DNA of 64,000 bases. Source: Petrosia ficiformis (Eukaryota; Porifera; Demospongiae; Haplosclerida; Petrosiidae). Each line of letters opens with the position of its first letter. The first letter of the stretch is position 1. Location: positions 21,554,548-21,618,547 of the forward strand of contig OX345636.1 in NCBI GenBank assembly GCA_947044365.1, in the 5' to 3' direction. Under the pieces are notes generated by a model. That model did not search any database and was not told the DNA's origin. It saw only the letters and a list, made by a program, of their open reading frames with translations. A program made the translations under genes and the position numbers. Positions 47,694 through 61,026 of this stretch are shown piece by piece.

Positions 47694-49417
47694 GACTCCT
47701 GTTATCTGATATTAAATATATAACAATGCACATTAAACTTTTGTGAAAAAACATGTTAGTCATATTGAATGTGTATTTTTTTTATTTCCTGTTTTTGTGA
47801 ATGCTATTATAATTATCTACCTTGTAGTATTAACACTTGCCCACGTAGGTGGAGCATTGGATTGTACTTATTGGATGGACAGATCAGTAACATTATATAC
47901 AAAATGCATAGTATACTTATATACAGAAACGATGATATTACTACAAGTATATATATACTTTTAAGAATTGTAACAGGCAATTAATTATAACTGCAATACA
48001 AAATCAAGGTGAACAGATGATCTATTATACAAGAATTACAATATTACATTATTATACATACATACATACATAGCCATAATAATTTATTATGCCAAAGTTT
48101 TGTGTGTCAAGAAATTAACAGCATCAGCACTTCAAACGAGATACTAGCAGACTTCATTCAAATTGTGTAAAGGATAGCAACATACTTTCAGTTATAAAGG
48201 TATGGCTATTTTTATAATTCACAGATACCATTTCCCATATAACTTTAGCAAAAGTATTAATTATTGGCGTAAAAATTCAAGGACTCCTAGACCACCCAAA
48301 ATTAAATTAAATAGACTTGTTATCAAACAGAAATATAACAAGTGTATAGTAGATAAAACTCAGCAACAGTATAATTATATATATAAGGAGCTAGTTCTAT
48401 CTATTGCACATGATTACATCTGTTTCTGATTACGTAAGCAATTGTGCTGTAGTAAATCAGCTATAATACAAGCTATAGAGGGGGCTTGTGGGCAATGTAT
48501 GCTCCCAGGAATTTTCAAATTTGTTGAATTTCTATATCATGCAACCTAACCCCATCTAGAACACTTTAATACATTCACTGAACAAAGTACTTTTAATAAG
48601 TACACAATCATCACAATGATATTTTTAAATTTAATACATGTACATACATACATACATTCAGAAAACCTAAAATCTTAATTGTTTATGGCAGAGAATGTCC
48701 CATAACGCCTTCATTGTGTGTAATGTTTTACTAAATGTCTTGTGAGATTATCTAAAAAGAAATCCTAGCTGGTCTTCAGAAATCGATGCGACTTAACACA
48801 CTTATATTTGCTTAACCAAAACAAGCTAAATGTAAATTTTAAGCATAATAATGAGTTGTTTCACAAAGAATTAATATCTTCAAATCTTGATATATAATTA
48901 TTTCTTGAATTAATCTGCATTCAAAACAATCTTCTGACTCTGTAACGATAAGTAAAACACTACCACTTTTGTAACAGATACTATGTATATATTGATACAT
49001 TGTGATCTATCAAACAAGAAAAGGTTGCTACAATAGTAAGCATTAAAATAATTATATATAGATATATTATACATCTACATGTGTAAGTGTTATAGAGATA
49101 TTCAAACAACTAACATTGAAACATTGATTTTTATAATACTCACTACACTCCTATTAGTTGACCTTTAACCTCACCACAAAACTTTTCTTATATATACTTA
49201 AATTGGACTGAGTCCCTATAGTAATAGAAGCATGTAATAGTTTAACCTTCTGTATGTCTGAAACTGAATATAACCAGTATATATGAGGGATGTCCAGTGG
49301 TGCCACTGACAGTCAACAGTCAACTATGGCAACCAAAGTAACTACATTTATCCCACAATAGTACAGGGATAGTAGCTACCTATGCATTCTGTCAGAGTAT
49401 CCCGGGATGCCAGTATA

Positions 49418-49495
49418 ACACTGGATATCCCAGGATGTTACAGTCTATAATGGCTACTCATACTCTCTATCCGTGTATCCTGGGATATCCAGTGT
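49418..49495. repeat. 19-bp perfect inverted repeat (hairpin), copy B
   Basis: Exact counterpart of 8084-8161, with arms 49418-49436 and 49477-49495. Confidence 0.85.
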
Positions 49496-50001
49496 ATAAT
49501 GGCCATTTACAATGTATATAGATAAGATGTTTTATTCGAGCATTATAAATGTTAATACAGTATTGCTACACAATATATAATTGTGGAAATAGCACGAATA
49601 AATAACTAAGTCACACTATGGGTCAGTGTGTGACCTTTGAAGTGCATCTTGTTGATTACAAACTGCAGTTGACTTTGTAGATTACTGCCTCCAAAATGCA
49701 GCTTTTCTAGCTGGGTGAATTGTTATTGCTGATGAATAATAAGAGGCAAGAATTAATTGTATTGTCAGCTAATTGTCATGCCATCATCTCGTTATTCCTC
49801 TATAGATTCATCACATCCAACAACATATTCCGATGGTCAAGCAAAAGCAAATACTTCTTTTATATTATTACAGCCGGAAAAAAACTCTCTATCTCAATGC
49901 TCTTCTAGAGCAGAGCAAATTCTGTGACCACAACAATAAAGATGGTGTTGTTAGAGGTCTTAATCTCCTTCAGGAAGCAGGACTTGTGAATTTGATTGAG
50001 A

Positions 50002-50596
50002 TTAACCCTTAGAGGACTGAGCTTGTTTTTCAAAATTCTTCCCATTTCCAACACTGGCGACTCTATTGCATATATATTTTGGCCACCGTTCACTTTCTCT
50101 ACCCCAAACTTGGCTCCTTTTCCGACATGGAGTACTACTTCCACCAACTTGCTTACCGGGACTCAAAAGTCCCCAAGTGCTTCGTAGGATTAAATCAAAT
50201 GCAGTGCTCTTCCTCTTTTGACTGGAACTGTGGCAAACAAAATGACCCCACTGCATGTTGGTACCAGCTACACCCACGATTTCAGGTTTTACACCAAGGG
50301 AAAGCATCAAGTACCCACCAGAGCGCGTGGGCGGGGTCACTTAAACTACAATTTGCGTGGGCGGCGAGGGGCTGCGCCCCCTTCGAACCCCATCAACGGG
50401 GGGACACGCCCCTTTAATAGTCCTTATTTAGGCCAAAGGGCACCCGAAAAACTATCAACTTTTTAAACCGTATTCATGGGCTTGTGCCTGACACCAATTA
50501 CAAGCATTTGGAGATCTTCATAATGCTAGGAACACGCTCCAAACCATGTAGGGGTGAAATGTCACATATATGTGACATCAGTATTCTAAGGGTTAA
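50002..50596. mobile_element. piggyBac-like MITE, copy B
   Basis: Same insertion as 8668-9272, in the same place, with TTAA at both ends. It is 10 bp shorter because of one internal deletion near 50415. It therefore predates the duplication. Confidence 0.75.
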
Positions 50597-50841
50597 ACCT
50601 CAATGTGGAGCTAATATGGTAACTTCACTATTCCTATGATGTCCAAGAAGTGATATAAGTGCACTTATATCACCTCTAAGTTTTTCTAAAGATGTACCAA
50701 TTCAGTGTTTCAGATGAAGCTCAAAAACCTACACAATTCATGTATATACTAGGAGTGTCTTTGACTCAGTATACAAAGCATTGGGCATGGATAATGTTAC
50801 AATGCAAGTGAAATTTTTATTTGCAACTTGTCATATCTTGA

Positions 50842-51411
50842 TTAAGGTTGTACTAGGGGGAGGGGTAGATGAAACTCCAATCTGTTTCTAGTCTTGCCAG
50901 CTTCTTGCTGCATACAATCTGGTTCAATTCTGTATCTTTTGGAAGCCACACCCAACCGGGGGTTATAATTATTGGGCCTAAATGTTTTCACTGATAGTTT
51001 CCCCACGGGTGGTGGGAAACAATGGCGGGGTAACTGTAGTTGCTCTCTGAGAAAGATCGGAGTTTGATAGTGCCTAGAAAGGTAGATTTTATGGTTTCAC
51101 TGAAAAGCTACAGAATTCAGCTTTCTTCAGCCTCTTGTAACTATAAAAGTAAAATGAATTTTCAGAAAACGGCTCTATTTGTTTTCTCAAAATGCATTGT
51201 ACTTGGTGCACACCATGATTGGTGGGCGTGGCTTTCTCTTTTGCAATTGCAAAAATGGACATTTTATATACGTTTTATCAATTCCAGGACACTATAAAGG
51301 TGATTAGAAGATATGAAGGTTGCTATTACACCAGGTTAGAGTCATATTATATAATATTCTATTTTGAAATTGATTGGAGTCGCATCCGCCCACTCCCTAG
51401 TACCACCTTAA
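50842..51411. mobile_element. TTAA-flanked MITE, satellite progenitor type, copy B
   Basis: Counterpart of 9526-10095, also 570 bp with TTAA at 50842-50845 and 51408-51411, and a single internal copy of the 214-bp unit. It sits in the same position as in copy A and so is older than the duplication. Confidence 0.8.
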
Positions 51412-51473
51412 TATTATATTTTTTAGTGTAATTTCATAAACATGTCTGCTTTCCCATGTATGGTGCTTATATA

Positions 51474-51687
51474 GGGCACTCACTAAAAAATCTGTAAAAT
51501 TGATACCGATAGTTAGGAATTGTAGTCCACCTTCGACTTACTGAAATTGTAGAAAATCGTTTGAACTATCTTGTCTCTTTCTCAACAGTTAAACATTTTG
51601 GAAATGTGGTCACGTGACTCACCAAGCTAAAACGCTCAATAAATCAGTTTCACTTTTGTAGACATTGAAAAATTGCAGTGAGTACCC
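51474..51687. mobile_element. Short TIR element upstream of the receptor gene, copy B
   Basis: Counterpart of 10158-10371 with the same termini and TA flanks, in the same position relative to the gene. Confidence 0.55.
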
Positions 51688-51825
51688 TACTTGAGAGAAC
51701 TGCTGTGGCATTTGACAATTGGGGGTGTGGAGTATGTTTATTTATTATTCATGATCAACTACAAGCCCCTCCCCGGATTCCTTGTAATGTGCTGTAATAA
51801 AAACCACACTTCTGCAATACACCTT

Positions 51826-51916
51826 TTAATGGCCATCACAACATGCGGTTTTATGCCACACCTTCAGGAATGTTCTTTTGGTGAATGTGCTTTTCACTTC
51901 AGCCAAGTATAAAATC
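51826..51916. other. Extra ~90 bp in the 5' region of receptor copy B
   Basis: Between shared GCAATA and ACTCTCAGTG, copy B has about 90 bp (ACACCTTTTAATGGCCATCA and onward, to AAAATCTTCA) that copy A lacks at 10506. Copy A has an extra GATCAT slightly downstream. Both changes lie about 100 bp upstream of the start codon, in the likely promoter or 5' UTR. Confidence 0.75.
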
Positions 51917-52688
51917 TTCAACTCTCAGTGCAACTGAGTCTGTAACGGTGCCAGAGAAATTGGAATTAACCTCTGACGGGATTGCCCTACCCGAGTTACC
52001 TTAGTTACAATGGACTTGTATCTTTTAGCAATAATTTTATTATCGTTACTGTCCCTGGGAAGTAATACACTTGGGAAACTGTTTGATGAGATTGTTCAAG
52101 GTATGCTGACTTATAATATGAAAATTTCATGTACTTTTTCAGTTTTGATATCTCTAAATGTACTTTCATTTTATTGGAAAATGCTTTTATTATTCTCAAG
52201 TTTATATACTATCATAGGTATTTTCAGAATGAATGAGCCTATATAATTACCACTGTAAACATTGATGTCTTAATTCAAGTATCATTATATGAATTTCATA
52301 TGAGCAGTATACTTGCACAATGTTTGAATCTAATACTCATTGGGGCAAAAAAATGAAACAAACCACTTCCACAATATACGTACATACTGTGCATAACCAA
52401 CTACAGTAAATACATATAGCTATGCTTACATAGGATGTATGGTTTGTTTAATTTTGTTGCTGACATGCAATCCAATATGTGTGGTTTTTCGTTTTGAATA
52501 TCCCAACATGTTCTTTCATGTTATTAATAAAAATGTTTTATTATAATGATGGACGGATACCAAACTTACTATACTCTAATTCAGGTGTGCATGAGTAGTA
52601 CACAAGTAATCGTTTAGTACTCAATTGTACCAATACTAACTTTATAATAATAAAGCTGCTAATTAAGTTTTATTTACCTTGTACACTG

Positions 52689-53082
52689 CAAAAATAAAAT
52701 TGTTAAATTAACAAATTTATTGGTTAATACAGTTGTGAGGAATAATTTAAATTGTAATTTAATTGGTCATGTAGGTTGTTATGGATATACTGTAATAATA
52801 ATCGAATAATTGTCTCAATATCCTTATGCTGTCTATTAGATGTACAAAGTAGAATATTTATTTTAATTGAGCCATTTTAGGTTGTCAAACCTTCTTTGTG
52901 CATCTAATGTGAGATATTAGGCATTATAATAGGTACATACGTATATCTCTTACGTATTTTAATATAATTAGACCAAAATAGCTATGATGTTAGATGTATG
53001 TATACTGAACAACCAACTAATTGTTAAATCCTTGGAACTGTACTAACCAATATATTTGTTATTTTAACATTTCTATTTTTAT
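52689..53082. mobile_element. TIR element (TACTAACCAATA family), copy B
   Basis: Counterpart of 11281-11679 in the same intron. It differs by a small internal indel (a repeated TCAATATCCTTA in copy A) and a few substitutions. Confidence 0.6.
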
Positions 53083-53611
53083 ACAATCTTAGTCTTAGAC
53101 TATTAGTAATAACAATAAAATCTGAGACCCTACGAGAACTCTGATAACTTATATATTTACTCAAGAGTAAAATTTATAACTCATCCTATTTCCTAATTTG
53201 TTTATGTGGTGCAGTTTTCCAAAAGTGTTGTGTGTGGCAGTTTTGGAATCAGTTTCGGTTCCAGAATAGGTACTCGATTTGAGTACATTGGAGCGGATTA
53301 AGTCATTTTAGTACTTCTGGTATCAAATGACCCATCACTAATATTATAACATACGCTTACTACAGCAACTGGTCATTCAGGTTTCTACAGAAGTGACTGC
53401 CAAATATGGTTATTATGACATATATGACCTGACAAGACAAACATATATGTTATGTTGTTTATATATAATATTATATTTATATATTGTGATTGGCAGGTAA
53501 GAAGCAAGGAAATTTATAATATTATTCCAGTTGCTGAATTTGTTTACCTGTCATTACATGCCAAACTAAAATCTTGACTTCAATTATTGCTTTTCATATT
53601 TTTTTCTACAG

Positions 53612-55018
53612 GTGTCCTTAGAATCTATGGTCATGATGGAAATCAGTTCTGCTTTGCTTTTTTGACAAACACTCCTGGCAACAGTGACCCAGTATTCTTC
53701 TCCATATACATCAGTACGCTTGGAAACACACCAGTTGATTACATAATTACCTTCGATAGCATTTCAAATATCACAGGTACAGTTGAACCGTGTGAAATAA
53801 AAGAAATATCGATTGACAGCACTCTGCAAGTTTTATCAGCTGATGTTGTTTCTGTTCGTAAAGGAATTATAGTAAAAACTGTAAATGAAGAAGATCATAT
53901 ACAAGTGTTTGGTTACTCTGACACTTCTGGTAATACAGATGTATTTACTGCAATACCATTTCGTAGGAAGCAAGAAATAGCGTTGTATGAGTATGCTGAA
54001 TTCTCTTCAACTGTTCCACAAAATAATAGACTCTCGATGTTTGTTGCAGTGATTTGTGAAGATAATACAATTCTAAATATAGCATCCACAACTGCACTCA
54101 GTGGTGATGTAACATTAGGCAACACTTTTCTTCCAGGTTGCCCACAACCTATAAGTGCTGGAGGCGTAAACACTTTATCCCTATCTGTATACACGACAGT
54201 TCATTTAGGAAGTAATGAGGAGGATCTCACTGGTTTTCGAGTCAGCAGTACAAATCCAGTAGGCTTCATGGCTGGTCATGCATGTGGACAAATTCCGGTA
54301 GACAGCCCCACTTGCGATCATATGATTGAACAAATACCACCGAGTTATACTTGGGGATATAATTTCATCAGTTCTCCACTCATGGCACGAATCAGTGGAT
54401 ATGTAATTAAAATAATTCCCAGATACAGTGGGACTACAGTAACCCGACATTGTAATGGAATGTCAGAAATGCAAGTAATGCAAGACATCCCTTTTGATGG
54501 ACTGGAAATAGATATTAGTGAGCAGGTGTATTGCTGTTTTCGTACTAGCCGGCCTTGTGCTGTTGCTCAGTTTTCTAAAGGACAGTCAGTTGATGATGCT
54601 TTGAAAGAAATATCAGAAAACATTGGTGATCCAGCTATGGTGTGGCTAGCACCTGTTAGTCAGTTTGTCAACTATTTAGTCTTCTATACCGGATTTACTT
54701 CTACGCCTAGTCCTGATGGGTTTGAGGATGGAGAATTTGTAAATGTAATAGTTCCTGCAGATTCTTTTAATCCTCAAATGATAAGACTTGATGGCAATCT
54801 TCTACAGCCAAATGAAAGGGAATGGACTGAAATATTTTGTCCTCCAAATAACATTACTGCATGTGCATATGGTAGAAGTGTTACTCTGAGTGGATCTGAA
54901 GGAAAGCACAACATCACACATGATAATCCCAGTGGAAGATTAACCGCAATAGTTTATGGATGGGCAGATCAAAAAGGATATATGTACCCAGCTGGGTTTG
55001 CATTAGATCCTATTGGAG
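53612..55018 (+). CDS. Receptor copy B exon 2: intact IgGFc-binding-type domain
   Basis: An open frame of 469 codons, the longest in the window. It matches the IgGFc-binding-protein N-terminal family: an N-terminal beta-rich part (YGHDGNQFCFAFLTNTPG, VFSIY-like strands), a middle LTGFRVSSTNPVGFMAGHAC, CDHMIEQIPPSYTWGYNF and a C-terminal DPAMVWLAPVSQFVNYLVF. The family occurs in secreted or surface proteins, including mucin-like FCGBP. Cysteines are frequent (VYCCFRTSRPC). The exon has phase-1 borders with a TTTTTTTCTACAG acceptor and a GTATGC donor. It shows the ancestral state for the 230 bp deleted in copy A. Confidence 0.85.
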
Positions 55019-56448
55019 GTATGCAGTCAAAGTCTGAAATACATTTCCATAGCAATCACATATCATGATTAGATAACATTACCTATACATCAATACCTTT
55101 CTGATTCATAGTTTCATAGCTGACTGTATATCCCTCTGAGCCTAAAATTGTTTTCAAATTATTTTGTTTAATGTTAGGGAGAGTGTTTAGCTCATGTGCT
55201 TGTGTTTTTAGCAATGTTATACTGAATTTTGCAGCATTGTATTACATTTTCCTGCATCAGAGCATATTCAATCATGTGACTCAAAATGTTTCTCGTGTCT
55301 TCAAGAGTATTGGAAGACAACACCATTACCCAGATGAGAACTTATAATTTTCATTTTTGTTTCTTGACATTGTTACAAACAAAATCTTCTCTAGCTGTTC
55401 TTATAACAATTAGTCGAATATCAGTAATGTTGACACAAAGGGGCAATCTTGAAGAAACGTAATGATGTAAAAGTCACAAAGTTTCAAGCTAATATAAATT
55501 CACCATTATATACAACATCTGTAGTTTTCATGTGATTTATATAATAATTAGCTATAATTACGAGATGGTTGTAAATTATAATTGTTAATTGCCATTGTAC
55601 ATAAGACTATAATTATTATAATATTATTTCCACTGTAGAAATAATTTTTTCCTTGTTTGTTGAGACTACCAGAGTTGGTGAACGTTTAGGACCTTTTGTT
55701 GTCACTATTATCAGAGCAGGTGATATTAATGTGAATGCAGCAGTTGAGCTGCAAATACGAAGTTCTAGTGGTAAGCTTGATTTAAAGTTTAATCATTGTC
55801 GCATGGATATGCACATTCATTCTTTAAAGTACTTTATTAGTAGATTATTAGTTGTGTCATAGTGTTCAATAGTTCATGTAAATATGAGAGCAGAAGCTAA
55901 GCATCTTCTGTTCATAAACTCATTTGTAAAAGAATCCAACATTCCATAACACTGTAATTTTCTATTTGTCATCATGACCTAAATCTATTCTGTTCCTTTG
56001 TAACATACTAGGTAAATAAATATATTAATTCATTTTTCACCCACAAAAAGCAACAGAAGCTATCTGACACCATCTATAATTAGTGAACTTCATACCGTTA
56101 ATTATTAATTTATGTTTCAATCTATTGCAGGTCTGATATCTGGTGTATCATTTGCTACAGGTATATACATATAGTTTAGATATAATTATAATTATAGATA
56201 GAATTAAAGAAATTCTTAATTTCATGTTAGTTGGTGTTGCTAATGCTCCTGGTGTTGATATTGAGGAGAGAAAAGTGACCGTAATGTTTGCAGCTGGAGA
56301 AACAATGAAGTTGGAATCCATTGAAATATTACCTGATAATGAAGAGGAAGGGGATGAGTATTTTAATGTTAACCTTGTTCAACAACCTGGTATTTTGTTA
56401 GGTTCTCCAAGTTCAGAATTCCTCATCATAGAAGATGATAGTGAGAGT

Positions 56449-56483
<35 letters not shown>

Positions 56484-57888
56484 TGCACACATTTATTGTG
56501 ATGTGAACTAGTGATTTACATTTTCTACAATAATGAAGTGGATAGACAGATCACAAATGTACTAAAAAGTAACAAGGTGTATGGCTATGCATTAAAGTAT
56601 AGAGAAACTAAAACATAGCTCAATAATAAATGAGAATGATTAAATGTATATCCAAATACATCAATACTGAATGTAACACTCTGTTAATAAACCAAATAAT
56701 CCTACTGTTCTATAATTACAAATATTTACAATACATGCCAGTCAACTCCCCACCATTAAGCATTGCACGTATGACATATCAATCCACATTTCACACACTA
56801 GCACGCATACACCCATATCTGAGCCGAGTAACATTGAAGCCAACTTGTAGATCAATGCAGTTTATTAGTGAAAGGTGAATCAAGAAAAAAGAAACACACT
56901 ATGCATACATGTAAAGGTCTCTTTTAATGCACATGGGCAATAAATTTATTTCGTCAATTTACTTTAACCCCTGTCCTGGTTTATACCACTGAGGTGAGCA
57001 GCGGGGAACCTGCTCCAACTAGTGCATGTAGATGGGTATTTTTATGTTGGGTGGAAGGGGCAAGCTAACTGAACACACAATTAAAAGCCCGGGGGTCCAA
57101 CAGGTTGAGAGCGGTCGGCAGTTTTTACCAACTGAATCAACAGATGGCTCGCACATTTGTTCTCTCACACACAGAGATATCCCTCGGGTCTGGATATTGT
57201 GATGGCTAACAGAGGGCGTTATTGTAGCCTTGTGTCAACACAACAGAGCCACCTGGCTGATTAGAACCAGTATGTGTTAGTGTGTATTTACGTGTTGGGT
57301 GGAAAGGGCAAGCTAGCTGAACCACTGAGGCAGGTAGTGCACAATTCCAACACCAACAGTGTAAAGTTTCTGTCCTGTCACAGAAACGAAGACGGTGATT
57401 CTCCTCTGAGCTTTAGTCAGACGACCCAGTATTTCACTCATGGTTCAGATCTTTCCTATATTTGGGACTTTATTGGTCAAAAGCATGCAGTGCCACAAAC
57501 AGTATTTAACAATCTTAACTTTTAACATATTCACATATGCTTTGATACTTTGGTGTTATTGGACTCCTGACAGGGATAGTCTGGCCTTGGGAACCAGAAA
57601 TGGGGGTTAAAGACTCTTTGGTGGGATCCCAACCCTCCCCTCTCTATCCGTATCTGGAGATGCTTATAGAGTCCTGTTCACCAATGCACCAGTAAATACA
57701 TGTAATAATAACTTACTTACAAAATCTTGAAGTTAAATAACAGCCCAATCTTACTGGATTAAAAAAGATCCTACTCCCTTGAAAACTTTACCTACCATAC
57801 TTATGCACATGTGCTCTCCTAATTAACCTTAGGTGGGCGTTTCCAATTAATAATTAAAATTATTGCAAGGCTATTACTATTACAGATG

Positions 57889-57996
<108 letters not shown>

Positions 57997-58026
57997 TATA
58001 AAAAAACCCCACAGGGGTGGAGACTA

Positions 58027-58052
58027 GGGGCCCCCACCTCTGTGGGGGCCCC
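58027..58052. repeat. GC-rich hairpin in repeat unit 1
   Basis: GGGGCCCCCAC, loop CTCT, GTGGGGGCCCC: an 11-bp perfect stem with 10 G/C pairs in an AT-rich locus, shortly after the (GT)n tract. It could stall replication or mark an element end; neither is shown. Confidence 0.85.
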
Positions 58053-58517
58053 TGTCTGATTGAACATTTTGTTAAACATAATTTTATATAACTGGCGAGA
58101 TTATTGTGTATTCTATTAGAGGCTTATTTATGAGTATAGGGCTTTATTGATCTTACCTTTCATAAAGCACTCAAAGATGCAAGTGGGAGGTGGCGAAACG
58201 TTGACCAACTGCAATAACAGCTGGGCGTTTACTTGATCCCTCCTCCTTAGGCATGTCTCAGGCCGCTTCACTGGTACTTGTCGTTACAGTGGCTAACTGC
58301 TTGTAGTTGACTTTCCCAGGCTAACGGACCATATGGTGTGTTTAGGGGTATATACGTGTTGGGTGGAACCTCTGTCCTGGTCATTCCACTAAGGTGAGCA
58401 GCGAGGGACCAACACCAAATAGTATAAAGTTCAGTCAAGTCACTGATCTCACAGACGATGACTCTCCCCTAAGGTTACCCACATCGAAAAGTGCTTTGTT
58501 CATACATGTTGGGTGGA

Positions 58518-59588
<1,071 letters not shown>

Positions 59589-59643
59589 TGAATTGAATAC
59601 ATAATGTTCATTTGATTATAATTAATGGTAATTTCTTTTTTAG

Positions 59644-59690
59644 GTGTGTTTTTTGATCCTGTAATATATACTCCTATGGAAGAACAGTAG
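59644..59690 (+). pseudogene. Receptor copy B exon 8 truncated by 100-bp deletion
   Basis: It reads VFFDPVIYTPMEEQ and then TAG. Copy A bases 22721-22820 are missing here, including the rest of the exon and the GTATGC donor. The deletion is flanked by CAG in copy A at both sides (22718-22720 and 22818-22820), as expected of microhomology-mediated loss. Confidence 0.9.
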
Positions 59691-60627
59691 AATAATGTGC
59701 GATAACAAGTATCACATGTTCAGATAGTACTACTATACTGTCTGTTATAATTCAGATGTTTAGTACAGGGACACATAACATATAGTACTGTACAAAATAA
59801 GAGATTTCCTGATGTACATCAAGGGAAGCATGTAAGCAACATGATACAAACTTAGTAGAATCCTTCATACTTCTCAAATAACATGTGATGTCTGTGTTTT
59901 CGTAAGGATTCTACAAAGTTTCTGTCAAATTTCTTTATAGGTGTTCATTGACACAGATCAGGAGACTTCTCATTTTTATTAGTGTACGTACATGTATAAA
60001 TAATTCTTCACTTCTCACACTTTGCATTCCACTTTTTGTGCATGATGACAAGTGTTTTAACACAGGTAGAAGATTAAATAATTGTAAGTTGCTGCCACCA
60101 GAAAAGATCATGAAGAGTACTTAGAGATACATTCTTTACCTTATTGAAATGTAATAACCTAGTATCTTGTTTTACTAAAGCCTAGCTATTATATTAACAA
60201 AACAATAAAACTGATTATAATAAATTATTGTTATACTTTACAACATGTAATCATAATAAAGAAGATACATTATATTGAAGTATGAAGATAATTATAAACT
60301 ATTTTGCTTATGTTGTGGATATGTATATAGTTTACAACCTACTTCTCTCTTAACTCAAAAATAAATTACTACATTGTACTTATACAGATTTCCCCTCTTC
60401 CTGGAGTTATTAACTATTTTTTGTAGTGTCTTCCAAGTTATAACAATATAATTGTTAGTAACTTCCTGTTATATATTCATCACTTTCATGTACATCTTGG
60501 CATATTCAAGTTGGTTATACACTTCTATCTCAGTATTCACCTCACACCTGTAGCCCTTAGTATATTATATAAAACCTGCTTATATTATAATTACATACAT
60601 AATAATGAATCTATTTATAAATATCAG

Positions 60628-60834
60628 GTGGGATAGACTACTTCTCCTTCAACTCTACTCTTTTACTTGCGCAAGGACAAGATAGAGTTCAATTCAACGT
60701 GACTCTCATTGATGATGACCTTATTGAAAATATTGAGCAGATTGTTGTGGCATTTGATATAGTTTTTGGAAATGGACTAGGGATACGTGCAAATCATGAT
60801 GTAGCAACAGTATTTATCTTTGATAATATTGATA
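60628..60834 (+). CDS. Receptor copy B exon 9: Calx-beta 3, second half
   Basis: 207 bp in phase, with an ATATCAG acceptor and a GTAAGA donor. It is identical to copy A exon 9 except for six changes in 48 bp, all altering amino acids (copy B reads DDDLIENIEQIVVAFDIVFG). The acidic residues here (D, E, E) are closer to the usual Calx-beta calcium motif than the Lys-rich copy A version. Confidence 0.75.
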
Positions 60835-61026
60835 GTAAGACATTTGACACAATGATAAATTTAACATACTGTTACATCATGAGAATATCTGTAATGAATA
60901 TTTCAAAATATTGCTGTTGTATTATAACCCACTAGGTCATTTCTATGATTGCTTTTTATCTATATAATTAAATATTTGTATGTTTGTGTCACATACAATG
61001 TATGTGTAACAGTGTTACATATGTAG

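Noticed and set aside
53872..54101. A 230-bp intron in receptor exon 2
   Set aside because: It has GT and AG at its ends, but copy B is open throughout and removing it breaks the reading frame. The IgGFc-binding domain needs the segment.
57274..57525. 83-codon frame in the 1551-bp repeat (also 58825-59076)
   Set aside because: It lies across repeat monomers that in copy A are not in one frame; the protein matches nothing recognised.
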